Of a DNA stretch of 64,000 nt, positions 20,015 through 28,914 are shown in pieces. A program made the position numbers and the translations under genes. The stretch comes from Sorangium cellulosum (GTDB lineage: Bacteria; Myxococcota_A; Polyangia; Polyangiales; Polyangiaceae): positions 12,577,501 through 12,641,500 of the forward strand of contig NZ_CP012673.1 of assembly GCF_002950945.1 (NCBI RefSeq), read 5' to 3'. The notes beneath the pieces were generated by a model. That model did not search any database. It was not told where the DNA came from and was given only the letters and a program-made list of their open reading frames with translations. Numbering within the stretch: position 1 is the stretch's first letter; every line of letters starts with the position of its first letter.

Positions 20015-21565
20015 CTACGGCAGGCTGAACGCGAACAGCGTATTGCCCGGCGTGCCGATGCCGAAGCTCTCGTAGCCGCTCCCCCAGTACACCGTGCCGC
20101 CCGCCACCGCCGGCCCGGCGCTGACGGAGCCGTCGGCCGGGTGGCTCCAGAGGACGGCGCCCGTCGCGGCGTTCAGCGCGTGCACGTCGCCGCTCATCGA
20201 GCCGGCGTAGACCACGCCGTTCGCGACCGTCAGCGGCGCCCTGGCCTCCGCGCCCGGCGTGGGATCGGGCGTCTGCCACAGGATGTCGCCCGTGGCGGGG
20301 TCGAGCGCGCTCCACGACCCCCACGTGATGACCTCGCCGGAGGGGTGCAGCGTGTACGCGACCTGGTCGCTGTTGTCGACAGGCACGTAGATCCGGGCCT
20401 CGTCCACGGCGACTCCCCACATGATGCCGCCGAGGACCCCGCCGGGGCCGACCAGCGTGCTCCACACGACGCTCCCGTCGTCGCGGTCGAGCGCCCAGAA
20501 GATACCGCTCTTCTGGCCGGCGCCGACCAGATCGCGGCGCTCTGGCCCGGCGCCGGCCGTGAACAGCGTGGCGCCCGTGCCGAAGTCGTAATCCTCGCCC
20601 CTCGGAGACGGGCACCAGTCGCCGCCGAAGTAACAGGCTCCCGTCCAGGCGTCGAAGCCCTGGAGCCGCCGCGCCCACTTGAGGGCGCCGGTGTCGAGGT
20701 CGAGCGCGAGCATGGCGTCGATGTAATCGTCTGGCGCGAGGCAGGCCTCGGCGGCGAGCAGGTCGTCGCCGGCAGCCTCCGCGCACGCGGCGACGGACGG
20801 GGGCACGGTGTAGTTGTTGCCGGTGGTCATGTAGAGCGCGCGCCGCGTGAGATCGATGGCGGGCGCGCCACCCCAGACGGCGCCGCCGCTGTAGCCGGGG
20901 GGGACCATGTAGCGCTTCCAGAGCAGCTCCCCGGTCACGGCGTCGAGCGCGACCACGCTGCCGCGGAACGTGCAGCACGGATACGCGTTGTCCGCCGCGA
21001 AGAGCTCCTCGCGGGAGGAGACGCCCACGTACACGCGGCCGCCATGCACGACGGGAGACTGCGTGACGATCGCCGCGGGGTGCGGGTCGAGCTGCGTCTT
21101 CCACAGGAGATCGCCGGTGCGGCTGTCCACGGCGAGCATGTGCGCGCCGGCCTGGGTGCCGAGGAAGAGCATGTGGCCGTGGAGCGCGGGGCTCGTGCGC
21201 GAGATGGCGCCGGCCGTGCCCGTGAGGCCGGCGATCGTGCGCGTCCAGAGCGGGACCCCGGTCTCCGCGTCGAGCTTGTACAGGTTGCCGCCCCCGTCCG
21301 GGAAGTAGACCGCGTGGCCGTCGACGGCCGGCGTCGCGGGGACGTTGCCGGTCGTGGTGAAGGCCCACTTCAGGGAGAGCGACGCGACGTTCGCTGGCCC
21401 GATGTCGCTCTCGCCGGCCGCGTGGCGCGTGTTGACGATGTCCTTGCCAAACAGGGTCCAGCGCCCGGCGCCCATGCCCGTGGCCGCGCGGCCCTGGACG
21501 ACATAGAGCGTGGCGAGACATGCGGCGGCCACGATCGCGGGCCGCCCCCAGAAGATGCGCTTCAT
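20015..21565 (-). CDS. Secreted PQQ-binding-like beta-propeller protein
   Basis: The 516-residue product has a signal peptide (VAAACLATLYVVQGRAATG) and repeated propeller blades with the quinoprotein pattern A-x-D-x-x-T-G-x-x-L-W (for example YKLDAETGVPLWTRTI, VALDAVTGELLWKRYM, LALDLDTGALKWARRL, HALNAATGAVLWSHPA). The opening, RWTLFGKDIVNTRHAAGE, is like polyvinyl-alcohol dehydrogenase and related quinoproteins. Such proteins oxidise alcohols with PQQ in the periplasm, or are non-catalytic propellers. No heme c motif is present, so electrons would need an outside acceptor. The ATG at 21565 has GGAGGA upstream. The neighbours give no clue to a substrate. Confidence 0.85.
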   Translation of the reverse strand: MKRIFWGRPAIVAAACLATLYVVQGRAATGMGAGRWTLFGKDIVNTRHAAGESDIGPANVASLSLKWAFTTTGNVPATPAVDGHAVYFPDGGGNLYKLDAETGVPLWTRTIAGLTGTAGAISRTSPALHGHMLFLGTQAGAHMLAVDSRTGDLLWKTQLDPHPAAIVTQSPVVHGGRVYVGVSSREELFAADNAYPCCTFRGSVVALDAVTGELLWKRYMVPPGYSGGAVWGGAPAIDLTRRALYMTTGNNYTVPPSVAACAEAAGDDLLAAEACLAPDDYIDAMLALDLDTGALKWARRLQGFDAWTGACYFGGDWCPSPRGEDYDFGTGATLFTAGAGPERRDLVGAGQKSGIFWALDRDDGSVVWSTLVGPGGVLGGIMWGVAVDEARIYVPVDNSDQVAYTLHPSGEVITWGSWSALDPATGDILWQTPDPTPGAEARAPLTVANGVVYAGSMSGDVHALNAATGAVLWSHPADGSVSAGPAVAGGTVYWGSGYESFGIGTPGNTLFAFSLP

Positions 21566-21785
21566 GATGATCCTCCTGGGGCGTCGAGACAGCGGCGATC
21601 AGCGGCCCGGACAGGTCATCTCCGCCACCGCTGCAACACGAGGCCCCGAGGGTAGATCACGGGGAGCCGAGCAGCGCGTCAACGGAATCTTTCGATCCTC
21701 TTGTATGCCGCGACAAGGCTGCCCGATTCCGTCGCTCCAGCCGGCGTCGAGCGGCTTCAGCGCGGCTCCCGGAAGGCGTCTCCGC

Positions 21786-22610
21786 TCAGGCGGCCCGCAG
21801 CGCGGCGATCACCGGCGCGGTGTCGGGCCGCATGCCGCGCCAGAGGAAGAAGCACTCGGCGCCCTGCTCGACCACCATGCCGAGGCCGTCGGCGGCCTGA
21901 CCCACGCCGGCCGCCTGCGCAGCCCGCACGAAGGCGGTCGGCTCCTTCTTGTAGGCCATGTCGTAGGCCAGCGAGTCCCTGTCCCACACGCCGGCGGGCA
22001 GGGGCGGCACCTCGTTGGTCATCGACGAGGCGGAGCCGTTGATGATCACGTCGAAGCGCCCGGCGATGTCGGCGAAGCCGCCGCCGGCGAGCTTCACGGC
22101 GCCGGCCTGCGCGCCGAACTCGGCGGCGAGCTCCGCGGCCTTGCCGGCGGTGCGGTTGGCGATGAAGATCTCGGCCGGCTGCTCCTCGAAGAGCGGCAGC
22201 AGCGTGCCGCGCACCGCGCCCCCCGCGCCCAAGAGCAGCACGCGAGCGCCCTCGAGGTCGCGGCCGAGGTTGTGGGTGATGTCGCGCAGGATGCCGAAGC
22301 CGTCGGTGTTGTCGCCGAGGATGGAGCCGTCGGCGCGGAAGGTGAACATGTTGATGGCCCCGGCGGCGCGGCCGCGCGCGGTCAGCTCGTCGGCCATCAC
22401 AAAGGCCTCGAGCTTGAAAGGCATGGTGATGTTCATGCCCTTGCCGCCGCTCTCCTGGAACTCGCGCACGGCGGCGACGAAGCCATCCAGCGCGCCGAGG
22501 ATCGCGCCATACACCATGTCCTGGTTGCACTGCCTGGCGAAGGCGGTCTGCAGCGCCGGCGACTTGGCCTGGGCGATGGGGTTGCCGATGATGGCGTAGC
22601 GGTCCGTCAT
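21786..22610 (-). CDS. aroE: Shikimate dehydrogenase
   Basis: The ATG at 22610 follows GGAGG and gives 274 residues, the normal length. The substrate site shows NITMPFK (catalytic Lys) and GDNTDGFGIL (catalytic Asp), and LLLGAGGAVRGTLLPL is the NADP-binding glycine loop followed by ANRTAGKA. The enzyme reduces 3-dehydroshikimate to shikimate with NADPH in aromatic amino-acid synthesis. The start (MTDRYAIIGNPIAQAKSPAL) and DMAYKKEPTAFVRAAQAAG look closer to betaproteobacterial AroE as I remember it, so horizontal origin or a second copy is possible. It stands alone, not with other aro genes. Confidence 0.9.
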   Translation of the reverse strand: MTDRYAIIGNPIAQAKSPALQTAFARQCNQDMVYGAILGALDGFVAAVREFQESGGKGMNITMPFKLEAFVMADELTARGRAAGAINMFTFRADGSILGDNTDGFGILRDITHNLGRDLEGARVLLLGAGGAVRGTLLPLFEEQPAEIFIANRTAGKAAELAAEFGAQAGAVKLAGGGFADIAGRFDVIINGSASSMTNEVPPLPAGVWDRDSLAYDMAYKKEPTAFVRAAQAAGVGQAADGLGMVVEQGAECFFLWRGMRPDTAPVIAALRAA

Positions 22611-22991
22611 GAAAGCCTCCGGGAGCGCGCCCCCGCCGGAAGCGCGCGGCGCGGCGCTGGTCGGAGGATCGCTCAGCAATGCGCGGGCCACACGCGAGCG
22701 CGCCCGCATTCGCTACAACTATTCGATATGATTCAATATTTTGTCAGCAGTGCACGGCGACGCACCCTGGGTCCAGCGGCGCGCCCGACGCCGTAACGCG
22801 TGGCTGTATACAGCGTCAACCCGAAGTTGACGCGGCGGGCGCTCGGCGGCGCGCGGGCGTGTTCGCCGGCTGGAGCCTCGTCGATGAGCCGCCCTTGGGC
22901 GACGCCCCCGGGCGCGAGGCGGGCGGTGGAGGAGGCAGCTTGCGGTCGGACCGGCTTGCCCGGGCGCGCGCGGCGTGCCTTGATCGAGCGC
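22611..22991. other. Divergent promoter region between aroE and a small ORF
   Basis: These 381 bases contain an unusually AT-rich patch (22710-22745, CTACAACTATTCGATATGATTCAATATTTTG in part) and two adjacent palindromes, TGTATACA (22805-22812) and the 21-bp element at 22813. An open frame from 22800 reaches the next gene, but its first 64 codons do not look coding. Confidence 0.6.
22805..22833. promoter_or_regulatory. Paired palindromes, candidate operator
   Basis: TGTATACA is followed directly by GCGTCAAC-CCGAA-GTTGACGC, a perfect 8-bp inverted repeat with 5-nt spacer. This arrangement fits a dimeric repressor site, but no regulator gene is adjacent. Confidence 0.4.
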
Positions 22992-23363
22992 ATGACGACG
23001 GGGTTCTTCGAGGCGCGTGGCCTGCGTTTCCGGCTCGATCGCGAGGGGGCCGAGGTGAGCGAGGGGCCGGCGCGCTCGGTCGAGGCCACGATCGCGCCCG
23101 ACGAGGCGGGCCTCGACGGGGACGAGCCGCTGGCCGAGCTCGTGGGCGGCCGGCTGTCGGCGCTGCTCGGCGCGCCGGTGAGCGACGAGGAGGGGATCTT
23201 CGACCTGGTCGTCGAGCGCGATGGGGCCGTGGTCGCGGCCGTGCAGCTCTCGTGCGGCGAGGACGACGAGGAGGAGCTCGAGCTCTTGGGCGAGCGGGCG
23301 CCCTCGCTGCCGGTGCGCGCGCTGGTCGAGGCGCTGGTCGAGGCGCTGCGGGGCCCGGGCTGA
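22992..23363 (+). CDS. Small acidic hypothetical protein
   Basis: From the ATG at 22992 the product is 123 residues (MTTGFFEARGLRFRLDREG...). It is acidic with a beta-strand-rich first half, an EEELELLGERAPSLP patch and a helical C-terminus. I recognise no family. The frame has normal high-GC codon bias downstream of this ATG but not upstream, which is why I chose it over the GTG at 22800. It lies 73 bp before the GNAT gene on the same strand and may be co-transcribed. Confidence 0.5.
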   Translation: MTTGFFEARGLRFRLDREGAEVSEGPARSVEATIAPDEAGLDGDEPLAELVGGRLSALLGAPVSDEEGIFDLVVERDGAVVAAVQLSCGEDDEEELELLGERAPSLPVRALVEALVEALRGPG

Positions 23364-23436
23364 CGGCGCGCGCGGCGCGTGTGCTCGGCGTCAGCGCCAC
23401 GACGTACATCCGGTCCTTGCGACAGCGAGAGAGGCG

Positions 23437-23901
23437 ATGATCGACATCGTGCATGCCACCAGCGCGGAGCAGATAGAGCAGGTCCGCGCGCTGTTCCTCG
23501 AGTATCAGGCCTCGCTCGACGTCGACCTGTGCTTCCAGGGCTTCGCCGGCGAGCTCGCGCGCCTGCCCGGCTCCTACGCCCCGCCGTCGGGTCGACTCCT
23601 GCTCTGCACGGTCGAGCAGGTCCCGCACGGCTGCGTCGCGCTGCAGGCCATCACCTCCGAGGACTGCGAGATGAAGCGGCTGTATGTGCGGCCGGGGCAG
23701 CGCGGCCTCGGGCTCGGGCGGCGGCTCGTCGCTCGGGTGCTCGACGAGGCGCGCGCCGTCGGGTACCGGCGTATCTACCTCGACACGCTCCCGTCGATGG
23801 CTCGTGCGGCGGCGATGTACGAGGCGCTCGGGTTCAAGGACGTCGCTCCCTACCGGCACAACCCGGTCGCCGGCACCCGCTACATGGCCCTTGACCTGTG
23901 A
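23437..23901 (+). CDS. GNAT-family N-acetyltransferase
   Basis: The 154-residue product (ATG at 23437) has the GNAT layout: CEMKRLYVRPGQRGLGLGRR is motif A with the acetyl-CoA-binding R/Q-x-x-G-x-G/A loop, IYLDTLPSMARAAAMYEALG is motif B, and GFKDVAPYRHNPVAGTRYM is the C-terminal strand. It transfers an acetyl group to an unknown amine. Similar small enzymes are common next to unrelated genes. A P450 gene remnant follows immediately. Confidence 0.88.
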   Translation: MIDIVHATSAEQIEQVRALFLEYQASLDVDLCFQGFAGELARLPGSYAPPSGRLLLCTVEQVPHGCVALQAITSEDCEMKRLYVRPGQRGLGLGRRLVARVLDEARAVGYRRIYLDTLPSMARAAAMYEALGFKDVAPYRHNPVAGTRYMALDL

Positions 23902-23945
23902 CAGACGGAACAACAAGTCCCGAGGCCGTCAGCCCGGTGTCGGCC

Positions 23946-24032
23946 ATGGCGCCCACCATCGCGCTCTCGACCAGCGACAGCGCGCGCCCGGGACAGACGC
24001 GCGGGCCGCTGCCGAACGCGAGCGCCGCCCGC
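23946..24032 (-). pseudogene. Cytochrome P450 heme-binding fragment
   Basis: These 87 bases match 25157-25243 of the intact P450 gene at 85 of 87 positions, in the same orientation. Translated on the minus strand they give AALAFGSGPRVCPGRALSLV and continue ESAMVGAM, the heme-Cys loop and following helix. The sequence on both sides does not match the P450. It is a gene remnant from a partial duplication or recombination. Interrupted by no start of its own, it is not a gene. Confidence 0.85.
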
Positions 24033-24134
24033 AAGAACGCGCCGGACGAGCGCGATGAGGCGGGCTCGTCGACGAGCGACCCGACGACGTCGCCGCGCCG
24101 ACCTCTCGCCGGACCGCGGCGCAAGAGTAGCGGA

Positions 24135-24153
24135 GTAAGTCGCGCTGGCTTAC
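24135..24153. promoter_or_regulatory. Candidate antitoxin operator
   Basis: GTAAG and CTTAC flank a 9-nt centre just upstream of the antitoxin ATG at 24164. VapB/AbrB antitoxins usually bind palindromes in their own promoter, so autoregulation here is plausible. Confidence 0.4.
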
Positions 24154-24163
24154 ACTCGAGGTC

Positions 24164-24412
24164 ATGTCCACCCTGACGATGAGCAGCAAAGGCCAGCTTA
24201 CTGTCCCCCGCGCGCTTCGTGAGAAGCTCAAGCTCCGGCCGGGCTGCCAGGTCGACGTTCGTGTCGATGACCAGGGGCGGTTGATCCTGACGCCGATCCT
24301 CTACGAACCCGAGGATTTCCTCGCACGGCGGCCCCCCAAGCCCGTCCGCGCCGCGTCCCTCGACGAGATGGAGGCCGGCATCCGGAAGGGGGCCGCTCGT
24401 GGTCGCCTTTGA
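24164..24412 (+). CDS. vapB: AbrB/SpoVT-type antitoxin (VapB-like)
   Basis: The 82-residue product opens with a swapped-hairpin AbrB domain (MSSKGQLTVPRALREKLKLR, then GCQVDVRVDDQGRLILTPI), the usual DNA-binding part of VapB/MazE-like antitoxins. The tail (AASLDEMEAGIRKGAARGRL) is the region that would wrap around the toxin. It overlaps the PIN-domain gene by 14 nt, the classic antitoxin-first order. Autorepression through the palindrome upstream is expected by analogy. Confidence 0.85.
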   Translation: MSTLTMSSKGQLTVPRALREKLKLRPGCQVDVRVDDQGRLILTPILYEPEDFLARRPPKPVRAASLDEMEAGIRKGAARGRL

Positions 24413-24791
24413 CACCAACGTCGTCGTGCGCCTCCTCCTTCGCGATGACGCCGCGCAGGCGAAGAAGGCCGAGCAAGCCTTTCTCCGCCACGCCCGCGGC
24501 GACGGGGTATTCCTGCCGCTCGTCGTGCTCGTGGAGACGGTCTGGGTCCTCGCGTACACGTACGAGCTGGATCGCAAGGCGATCCACGAGCATCTGCTCT
24601 CGCTGATCCGGACCCGCGGCGTCGTGGTCGACGAAGCGGACCTCGTCCAGGACGCGCTGGACGCGTACGCAAAGGGGCCTGCAGATTTCGCTGACTACGT
24701 GATCCTCGCGGCCACGCGCCGGCAAGGATGCCGGGCGCTCTTGACGCTCGATCGGCGGCTGGGGAAGGAACGGGGGGTGAGTGCTCTTTGA
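24399..24791 (+). CDS. vapC: PIN-domain ribonuclease toxin (VapC-like)
   Basis: The GTG at 24399 gives 130 residues. PIN acidic residues are in place: FDTNVVVRLLL near the start, LVETVWVL in the middle, DFADYVILAA and LTLDRRLGK at the end. These coordinate magnesium for RNA cleavage; VapC toxins often cut tRNA or rRNA. It is paired and overlapping with the antitoxin. The module sits between the P450 remnant and the intact P450, so it may have entered with the rearrangement that left the fragment. Confidence 0.88.
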   Translation: MVAFDTNVVVRLLLRDDAAQAKKAEQAFLRHARGDGVFLPLVVLVETVWVLAYTYELDRKAIHEHLLSLIRTRGVVVDEADLVQDALDAYAKGPADFADYVILAATRRQGCRALLTLDRRLGKERGVSAL

Positions 24792-25038
24792 TTGGCGTAC
24801 CGCCGTGGAGCGCTGACTCTAGGCCGACGTGTTGTGCCGCTCGTCGTAAGCCCGGTTGCTGAGTGGCTCTGCGCCTCGATGGAGGACCGCTGGATCGATG
24901 AAGAAGCCCGCGCATCCTCAGCGCGGCGGAGGCGCTCTCTTTCATGAAAGCATCGTGAGGCCGTCGCAGCCCCGTCGCCGTCGGTGACCGGCTCCAGTCC
25001 GGACAGGCCCGGCCACCCCGCCGGCGGTGCGCGGGACG

Positions 25039-26487
25039 TCAGCGGCGGCGGGGCGCGAACCGGACGACCAGCCCTTCGGGCTTCATCGTGAAGCCGAGAA
25101 GCTCCTTCACGGGCCGCCCCGGGTCGACCAGCGACACATCGAGATCGCGCGCCACCATGGCGCCCACCATCGCGCTCTCGACCAGCGACAGCGCGCGCCC
25201 GGGGCAGACGCGCGGGCCGCTGCCGAACGCGAGCGCCGCGCGCGGGTCGTGTTTGCCGGCGTCCGCCGGCCGCGGGGTCAGCCACCGCTCGGGCACGAAC
25301 GACGTGGCGTCGTGGAAGCTCTCCTCCTTCAGGCCGACCTGCCGCGTCAGCAGGATCATCCGCGCCCCCGCGCCGAGCCGCACCGGGCCGAGCACCGTGT
25401 CCGCGCAGGCCTCCAAGAACAGGATCGGCGCGGCCGACTTCAGCCGCAGCGTCTCCTGCGCGACCGCCCCGATGTAACGCAGCCGCTGCGCGTGCTCCGG
25501 GCCCTCGGGCAGGTCCGTGTCGCCGAGCTCGGCGTCGACCTCGGACCGCATCCGCGCCTGCACGTCCGGGCGCAGCGCCATGAAGTGGAGCATCCACGCC
25601 ATCGTGTCGGCCGTCGTGTCCTCCCCCGCGAGCAGCAGCGTCAGCACGTTGCCGAGCACCTCCTGGTCCGACAGCCGCACCTTCGGATCCTCCGCGTCGC
25701 GCGCCACGAGCATCGCCTCCAGCAGCGAGCGGGGCGCCGCGGCCCGCGCCGGGTCCCGGTCGAGCTCCGCGCGGGCCGCCTGGATGATGTCGAGCATCCG
25801 CCGGCGCACCTCCGAGATGGCATGGTCGAGGGCGCGATCGGCGGGCAGCTTGAGGTGCCGCCAGTAAGGGAAAGGCGCCATGAGGCGGCGGTTGAGCCCC
25901 GTGAAGACCGTCTCGAGCTGGTGTGACAGGGGGTCCGTGCCGCGCTCGATGAGGTTCATGTCCAGGCCGAACGCCACGGCGGAGGTGACATCCACCGTGT
26001 AACGGGCCAGGTCTTGTCGCGCGTCGACCGGCGCTCCCCGCACGGCCGAGGCGCGCCAGCGCTCCCGGAGCCGGCGGGTGATCGTGGAGATCATGCCGTG
26101 GCTCTCGCGCAGCTGCCCGGCGGTGAACGCGGCCATCACGAGCCGCCGCTGCCGTGACCACGAGTCTCCCTCGGCGGAGAAGACGCCGCCGAAGCCCATC
26201 TCCTCGATGAGCTCCTGCAACGGGCTCCAGCGCCGGAACTCCTTCGGCCGCTCGCGGAGGAGGCGCTGGACGAGATCGATGCGGCTGATGACGACGACCG
26301 GCGTGCGACCGAGCCAGAACGTGAAGAGATCTCCATACTTGCGGCTCCAGCCCTCGAGGGTGAGGTGGAGCTGGGTCGGCCGGATCTCGAGGAGGTTGCC
26401 GAGCAAGGGCAGCCTCCGCGGCCCTGGCAGCGTCGAGAGGTGGCGCGCGCCCCCCGCGGGGGCGACTTCTGCTCTAACGTTCTCCAT
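25039..26487 (-). CDS. Cytochrome P450 (long-form, CYP4/CYP102-like type)
   Basis: The 482-residue product has the eukaryote-like opening LSTLPGPRRLPLLGNLLEI, the I-helix oxygen-activation motif LLAGEDTTADTM, the K-helix ETLRLKSAAPI (ExxR), the PERWLTPRP loop and the heme loop FGSGPRVCPG with Cys about residue 428. These motifs and the length fit class II or CYP110/CYP120-like bacterial P450s rather than the 400-residue CYP107 type. It should hydroxylate a lipid-like or secondary-metabolite substrate, with electrons from an unlinked redox partner. GAGGAG precedes the ATG at 26487. The 3' part of the gene was the source or relative of the fragment at 23946. Confidence 0.93.
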   Translation of the reverse strand: MENVRAEVAPAGGARHLSTLPGPRRLPLLGNLLEIRPTQLHLTLEGWSRKYGDLFTFWLGRTPVVVISRIDLVQRLLRERPKEFRRWSPLQELIEEMGFGGVFSAEGDSWSRQRRLVMAAFTAGQLRESHGMISTITRRLRERWRASAVRGAPVDARQDLARYTVDVTSAVAFGLDMNLIERGTDPLSHQLETVFTGLNRRLMAPFPYWRHLKLPADRALDHAISEVRRRMLDIIQAARAELDRDPARAAAPRSLLEAMLVARDAEDPKVRLSDQEVLGNVLTLLLAGEDTTADTMAWMLHFMALRPDVQARMRSEVDAELGDTDLPEGPEHAQRLRYIGAVAQETLRLKSAAPILFLEACADTVLGPVRLGAGARMILLTRQVGLKEESFHDATSFVPERWLTPRPADAGKHDPRAALAFGSGPRVCPGRALSLVESAMVGAMVARDLDVSLVDPGRPVKELLGFTMKPEGLVVRFAPRRR

Positions 26488-26643
26488 GGTCTCCTCACCA
26501 AGGCGAAAGCGCCCAGCGCCGGCGCCGCCGCGGCTCGAGGTGAAACGTAGCTCGCTCTGACAGGCGGCGATCAGCAGAATAGTGCTCGCGAGGAGATCGC
26601 GGCCAGGCAGCGCGCCCCGGAGGCGATTCGCTGGATGGAGTCG

Positions 26644-28116
26644 TCAGGTCCCGCAGAACGTGCGCTGCACGCGCTCATCCAGCTGCGGGGGCTCGCTCAG
26701 GTGAGCGAACTCCGGCTGATCGTCGTACGGTCGCTCGAGCACCCGCACGAGCGTCTCGAACGGCTCGAAGTCGTCGCGGAGGACGGCGGCCTGGATGAGC
26801 GCCTCGATCCGGTGGTTGCGCGGGATGAACGCGGGGTTGACGAGCCGCATCGCGCTCGCGCGCGCTTCGGGCGTGACGTCCTCCCGGGCGAGCCGCTGGC
26901 GCCACGACTCGGCCCAGTCGCGGAAGGCGCCGGGCTCTGCGAACAGGGAGGCCACCTGCGCGTCGGCGGCAGGATCGGCCGCGGACGCGCACAGCCGGCG
27001 GAAGAAGACCGTGTAATCGACGCCGTTCGCCGCGAGGCGCTCGAGCAGATCGGCGGCGAGCGCGAGATCGTCGTCCTCCTCGCGCACGAGGCCCATCTTC
27101 GCTCGCAGGACGCGCTCGTGCGCCTCCACGAAGAGCCCGGTGAAGCTCTGCACGCGCTCGGTCGCCACGCGGACGGCCTCCTCCTCGTTGTCGGCCAGGA
27201 GCGGCAAGAGCGCCTCGGCGAGCCGCGCCATGTTCCACTGGGCGATGCGCGGCTGGTTCCCGAAGGCGTAACGGCCGCCATGATCGATCGAGCTGAACTT
27301 CTTCGCGGGATCGTACTCGTCGAGGAACGCGCACGGCCCGTAGTCGATGGTCTCGCCGGAGATCGACGTGTTGTCGGTGTTCATCACGCCGTGCACGAAG
27401 CCGACGCCGAGCCAGCGCGCGACCAGGGTGGCCTGCGCCTCGATGACGCGTTCGAGCAGCGCCAGCGCGTCGTTGCCGCTGCCCGCGGCCTCGGGGTAGT
27501 GCCGGGAGAGCGCGTACGAAGCGAGGGTGGCCAGCGCCTGGCGATCCCCTCGCGCGGCGAAGAACTGGAACGTGCCGACGCGGATGTGGCTCGCGGCCAC
27601 GCGCGTGAGCACCGCGCCGGGGAGCACCTCCTCGCGGTAAACCGGCTCGCCCGTCGTCACGGCGGCGAGCGAGCGCGTCGTCGGCACGCCGAGCGCCGCC
27701 ATGGCCTCGCTCACGACGTACTCGCGCAGCACGGGCCCGATGGCGGCGCGCCCGTCTCCGCCGCGCGAGAACGGCGTCCGCCCCGCACCCTTGAGCTGGA
27801 TGTCGCGCCGCCTGCCGTCCGTGCCGACGACCTCGCCGAGCAGGATGGCCCGGCCGTCGCCGAGCTGCCCCACGAAGCCGCCGAACTGGTGCCCCGCGTA
27901 CGCGAGCGCGATCGGCTCCGCGCCCTCGGGCAGCGTGTTGCCCGCGAGCACCTGCGCCCCCTCCGCCGAAGCGAGCTGATCCGCGTCGAGCCCGAGCTCC
28001 TCCGCGAGCGCGCGGTTGAGCTTCACGAGGCGGGGATCGCGGACCTTGGCGGGGTGGACGCGCGCGTAGAAGCGGTCCGGGAGCCGGGCGTAGGTGTTGT
28101 CGAACGCGAACTTCAT
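26644..28116 (-). CDS. selO: Protein adenylyltransferase SelO (YdiU/UPF0061)
   Basis: The 490-residue product matches SelO throughout: YAGHQFGGFVGQLGDGRAIL, DIQLKGAGRTPFSRGGDGRA, LREYVVSEAMAALGVPTTRS, ASHIRVGTFQFFAARGD, GFVHGVMNTDNTSISGETID and the C-terminal TFCGT with its conserved Cys. SelO is a pseudokinase-fold enzyme that moves AMP from ATP to Ser/Thr/Tyr of target proteins and helps in redox stress. The final Cys (Sec in eukaryotes) is close to the end, as in bacterial forms. It has a GAGG site before the ATG and is monocistronic. Confidence 0.95.
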   Translation of the reverse strand: MKFAFDNTYARLPDRFYARVHPAKVRDPRLVKLNRALAEELGLDADQLASAEGAQVLAGNTLPEGAEPIALAYAGHQFGGFVGQLGDGRAILLGEVVGTDGRRRDIQLKGAGRTPFSRGGDGRAAIGPVLREYVVSEAMAALGVPTTRSLAAVTTGEPVYREEVLPGAVLTRVAASHIRVGTFQFFAARGDRQALATLASYALSRHYPEAAGSGNDALALLERVIEAQATLVARWLGVGFVHGVMNTDNTSISGETIDYGPCAFLDEYDPAKKFSSIDHGGRYAFGNQPRIAQWNMARLAEALLPLLADNEEEAVRVATERVQSFTGLFVEAHERVLRAKMGLVREEDDDLALAADLLERLAANGVDYTVFFRRLCASAADPAADAQVASLFAEPGAFRDWAESWRQRLAREDVTPEARASAMRLVNPAFIPRNHRIEALIQAAVLRDDFEPFETLVRVLERPYDDQPEFAHLSEPPQLDERVQRTFCGT

Positions 28117-28247
28117 CGGCGAACCTCGTGGCGCGTGGGTTCCAGGAACGTCCTTGGAGCGGGTGGTTCTACATCACTCTGAACGCCCGCGCCCGTGCCG
28201 GCGCCGCGCTGCGAGCGCCGCAGGCTGAGCCCGCCAGCGCGCCCCGC

Positions 28248-28676
28248 TCACTCGTACCACGTCGGCACGATCGCCCGCACCTCGGGCAGCGCGGCGATAC
28301 GGCAGAGCTTGTCCCATGCGGCGTCCTCGAGCGCGCCGTGCGGCGCGACGCACTCGGCGTCTCCCGTGGGGAACATGTACAGCGTCTCTGCCGGCACATC
28401 ACAGCTGGCGCGCCCTCTCGACGAGCCCGCCTGGATCGTGGGCGCGATGTCCCGCACGCGGGCGAGGAGCGCCGCGTCGCCCGTCGGCAGGCAAAACTCC
28501 ACGGATCCATCGTTCATGCACCCCGTGTCCCTGGTGAAGGTGAGCTTCTCGGTCGGACACGACGCCGCGGAGGGCAGAGGCCCCTCGGCGTCCCCCTCGG
28601 CCGGCGTGGCCGGCGTGGCGGACGTACAGCTCGACAGGCACGCAACCAGCAAACTGGAGATGGTGAATCGTCGCAT
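28248..28676 (-). CDS. Small Cys-rich secreted lipoprotein
   Basis: The 142-residue product has a short signal peptide ending LSSC, a Thr/Pro-rich linker, then six Cys residues in a compact domain (SCPTEKLTF, GCMNDGSVEFCLPTG, SCDVPAETLYMFPTGDAECV, LCRIA) that could form three disulfides. I recognise no family; related short Cys-rich lipoproteins are common in Sorangium as I remember. It is divergent from the second P450 gene. Confidence 0.65.
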   Translation of the reverse strand: MRRFTISSLLVACLSSCTSATPATPAEGDAEGPLPSAASCPTEKLTFTRDTGCMNDGSVEFCLPTGDAALLARVRDIAPTIQAGSSRGRASCDVPAETLYMFPTGDAECVAPHGALEDAAWDKLCRIAALPEVRAIVPTWYE

Positions 28677-28914
28677 GGCTCTCCTCCTCGGATCGAGGTT
28701 GCCACACCTGCGCGGGCGGCGCCGTCGCGCCGTCGCGTCGTCACTCCGCGGCGTCGGGAGCCGGCTCCGGGCGCCGCCCGACGTCGAGCGGCACGACGCC
28801 CATCTGCTGGAGCACGCCCAGGCGATCGGTTTGCACCGAGGCCGAGATGACCTTCGCGTCGCGCAATCGATCCGTGATAAACATCACGAGCAGGGGAGGA
28901 GCCAGCAAATCGCC

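Noticed and set aside
22800..22991. Upstream extension of the small acidic gene from the GTG at 22800
   Set aside because: The first 64 codons run through palindromes and have poor codon bias; the ATG at 22992 fits better.
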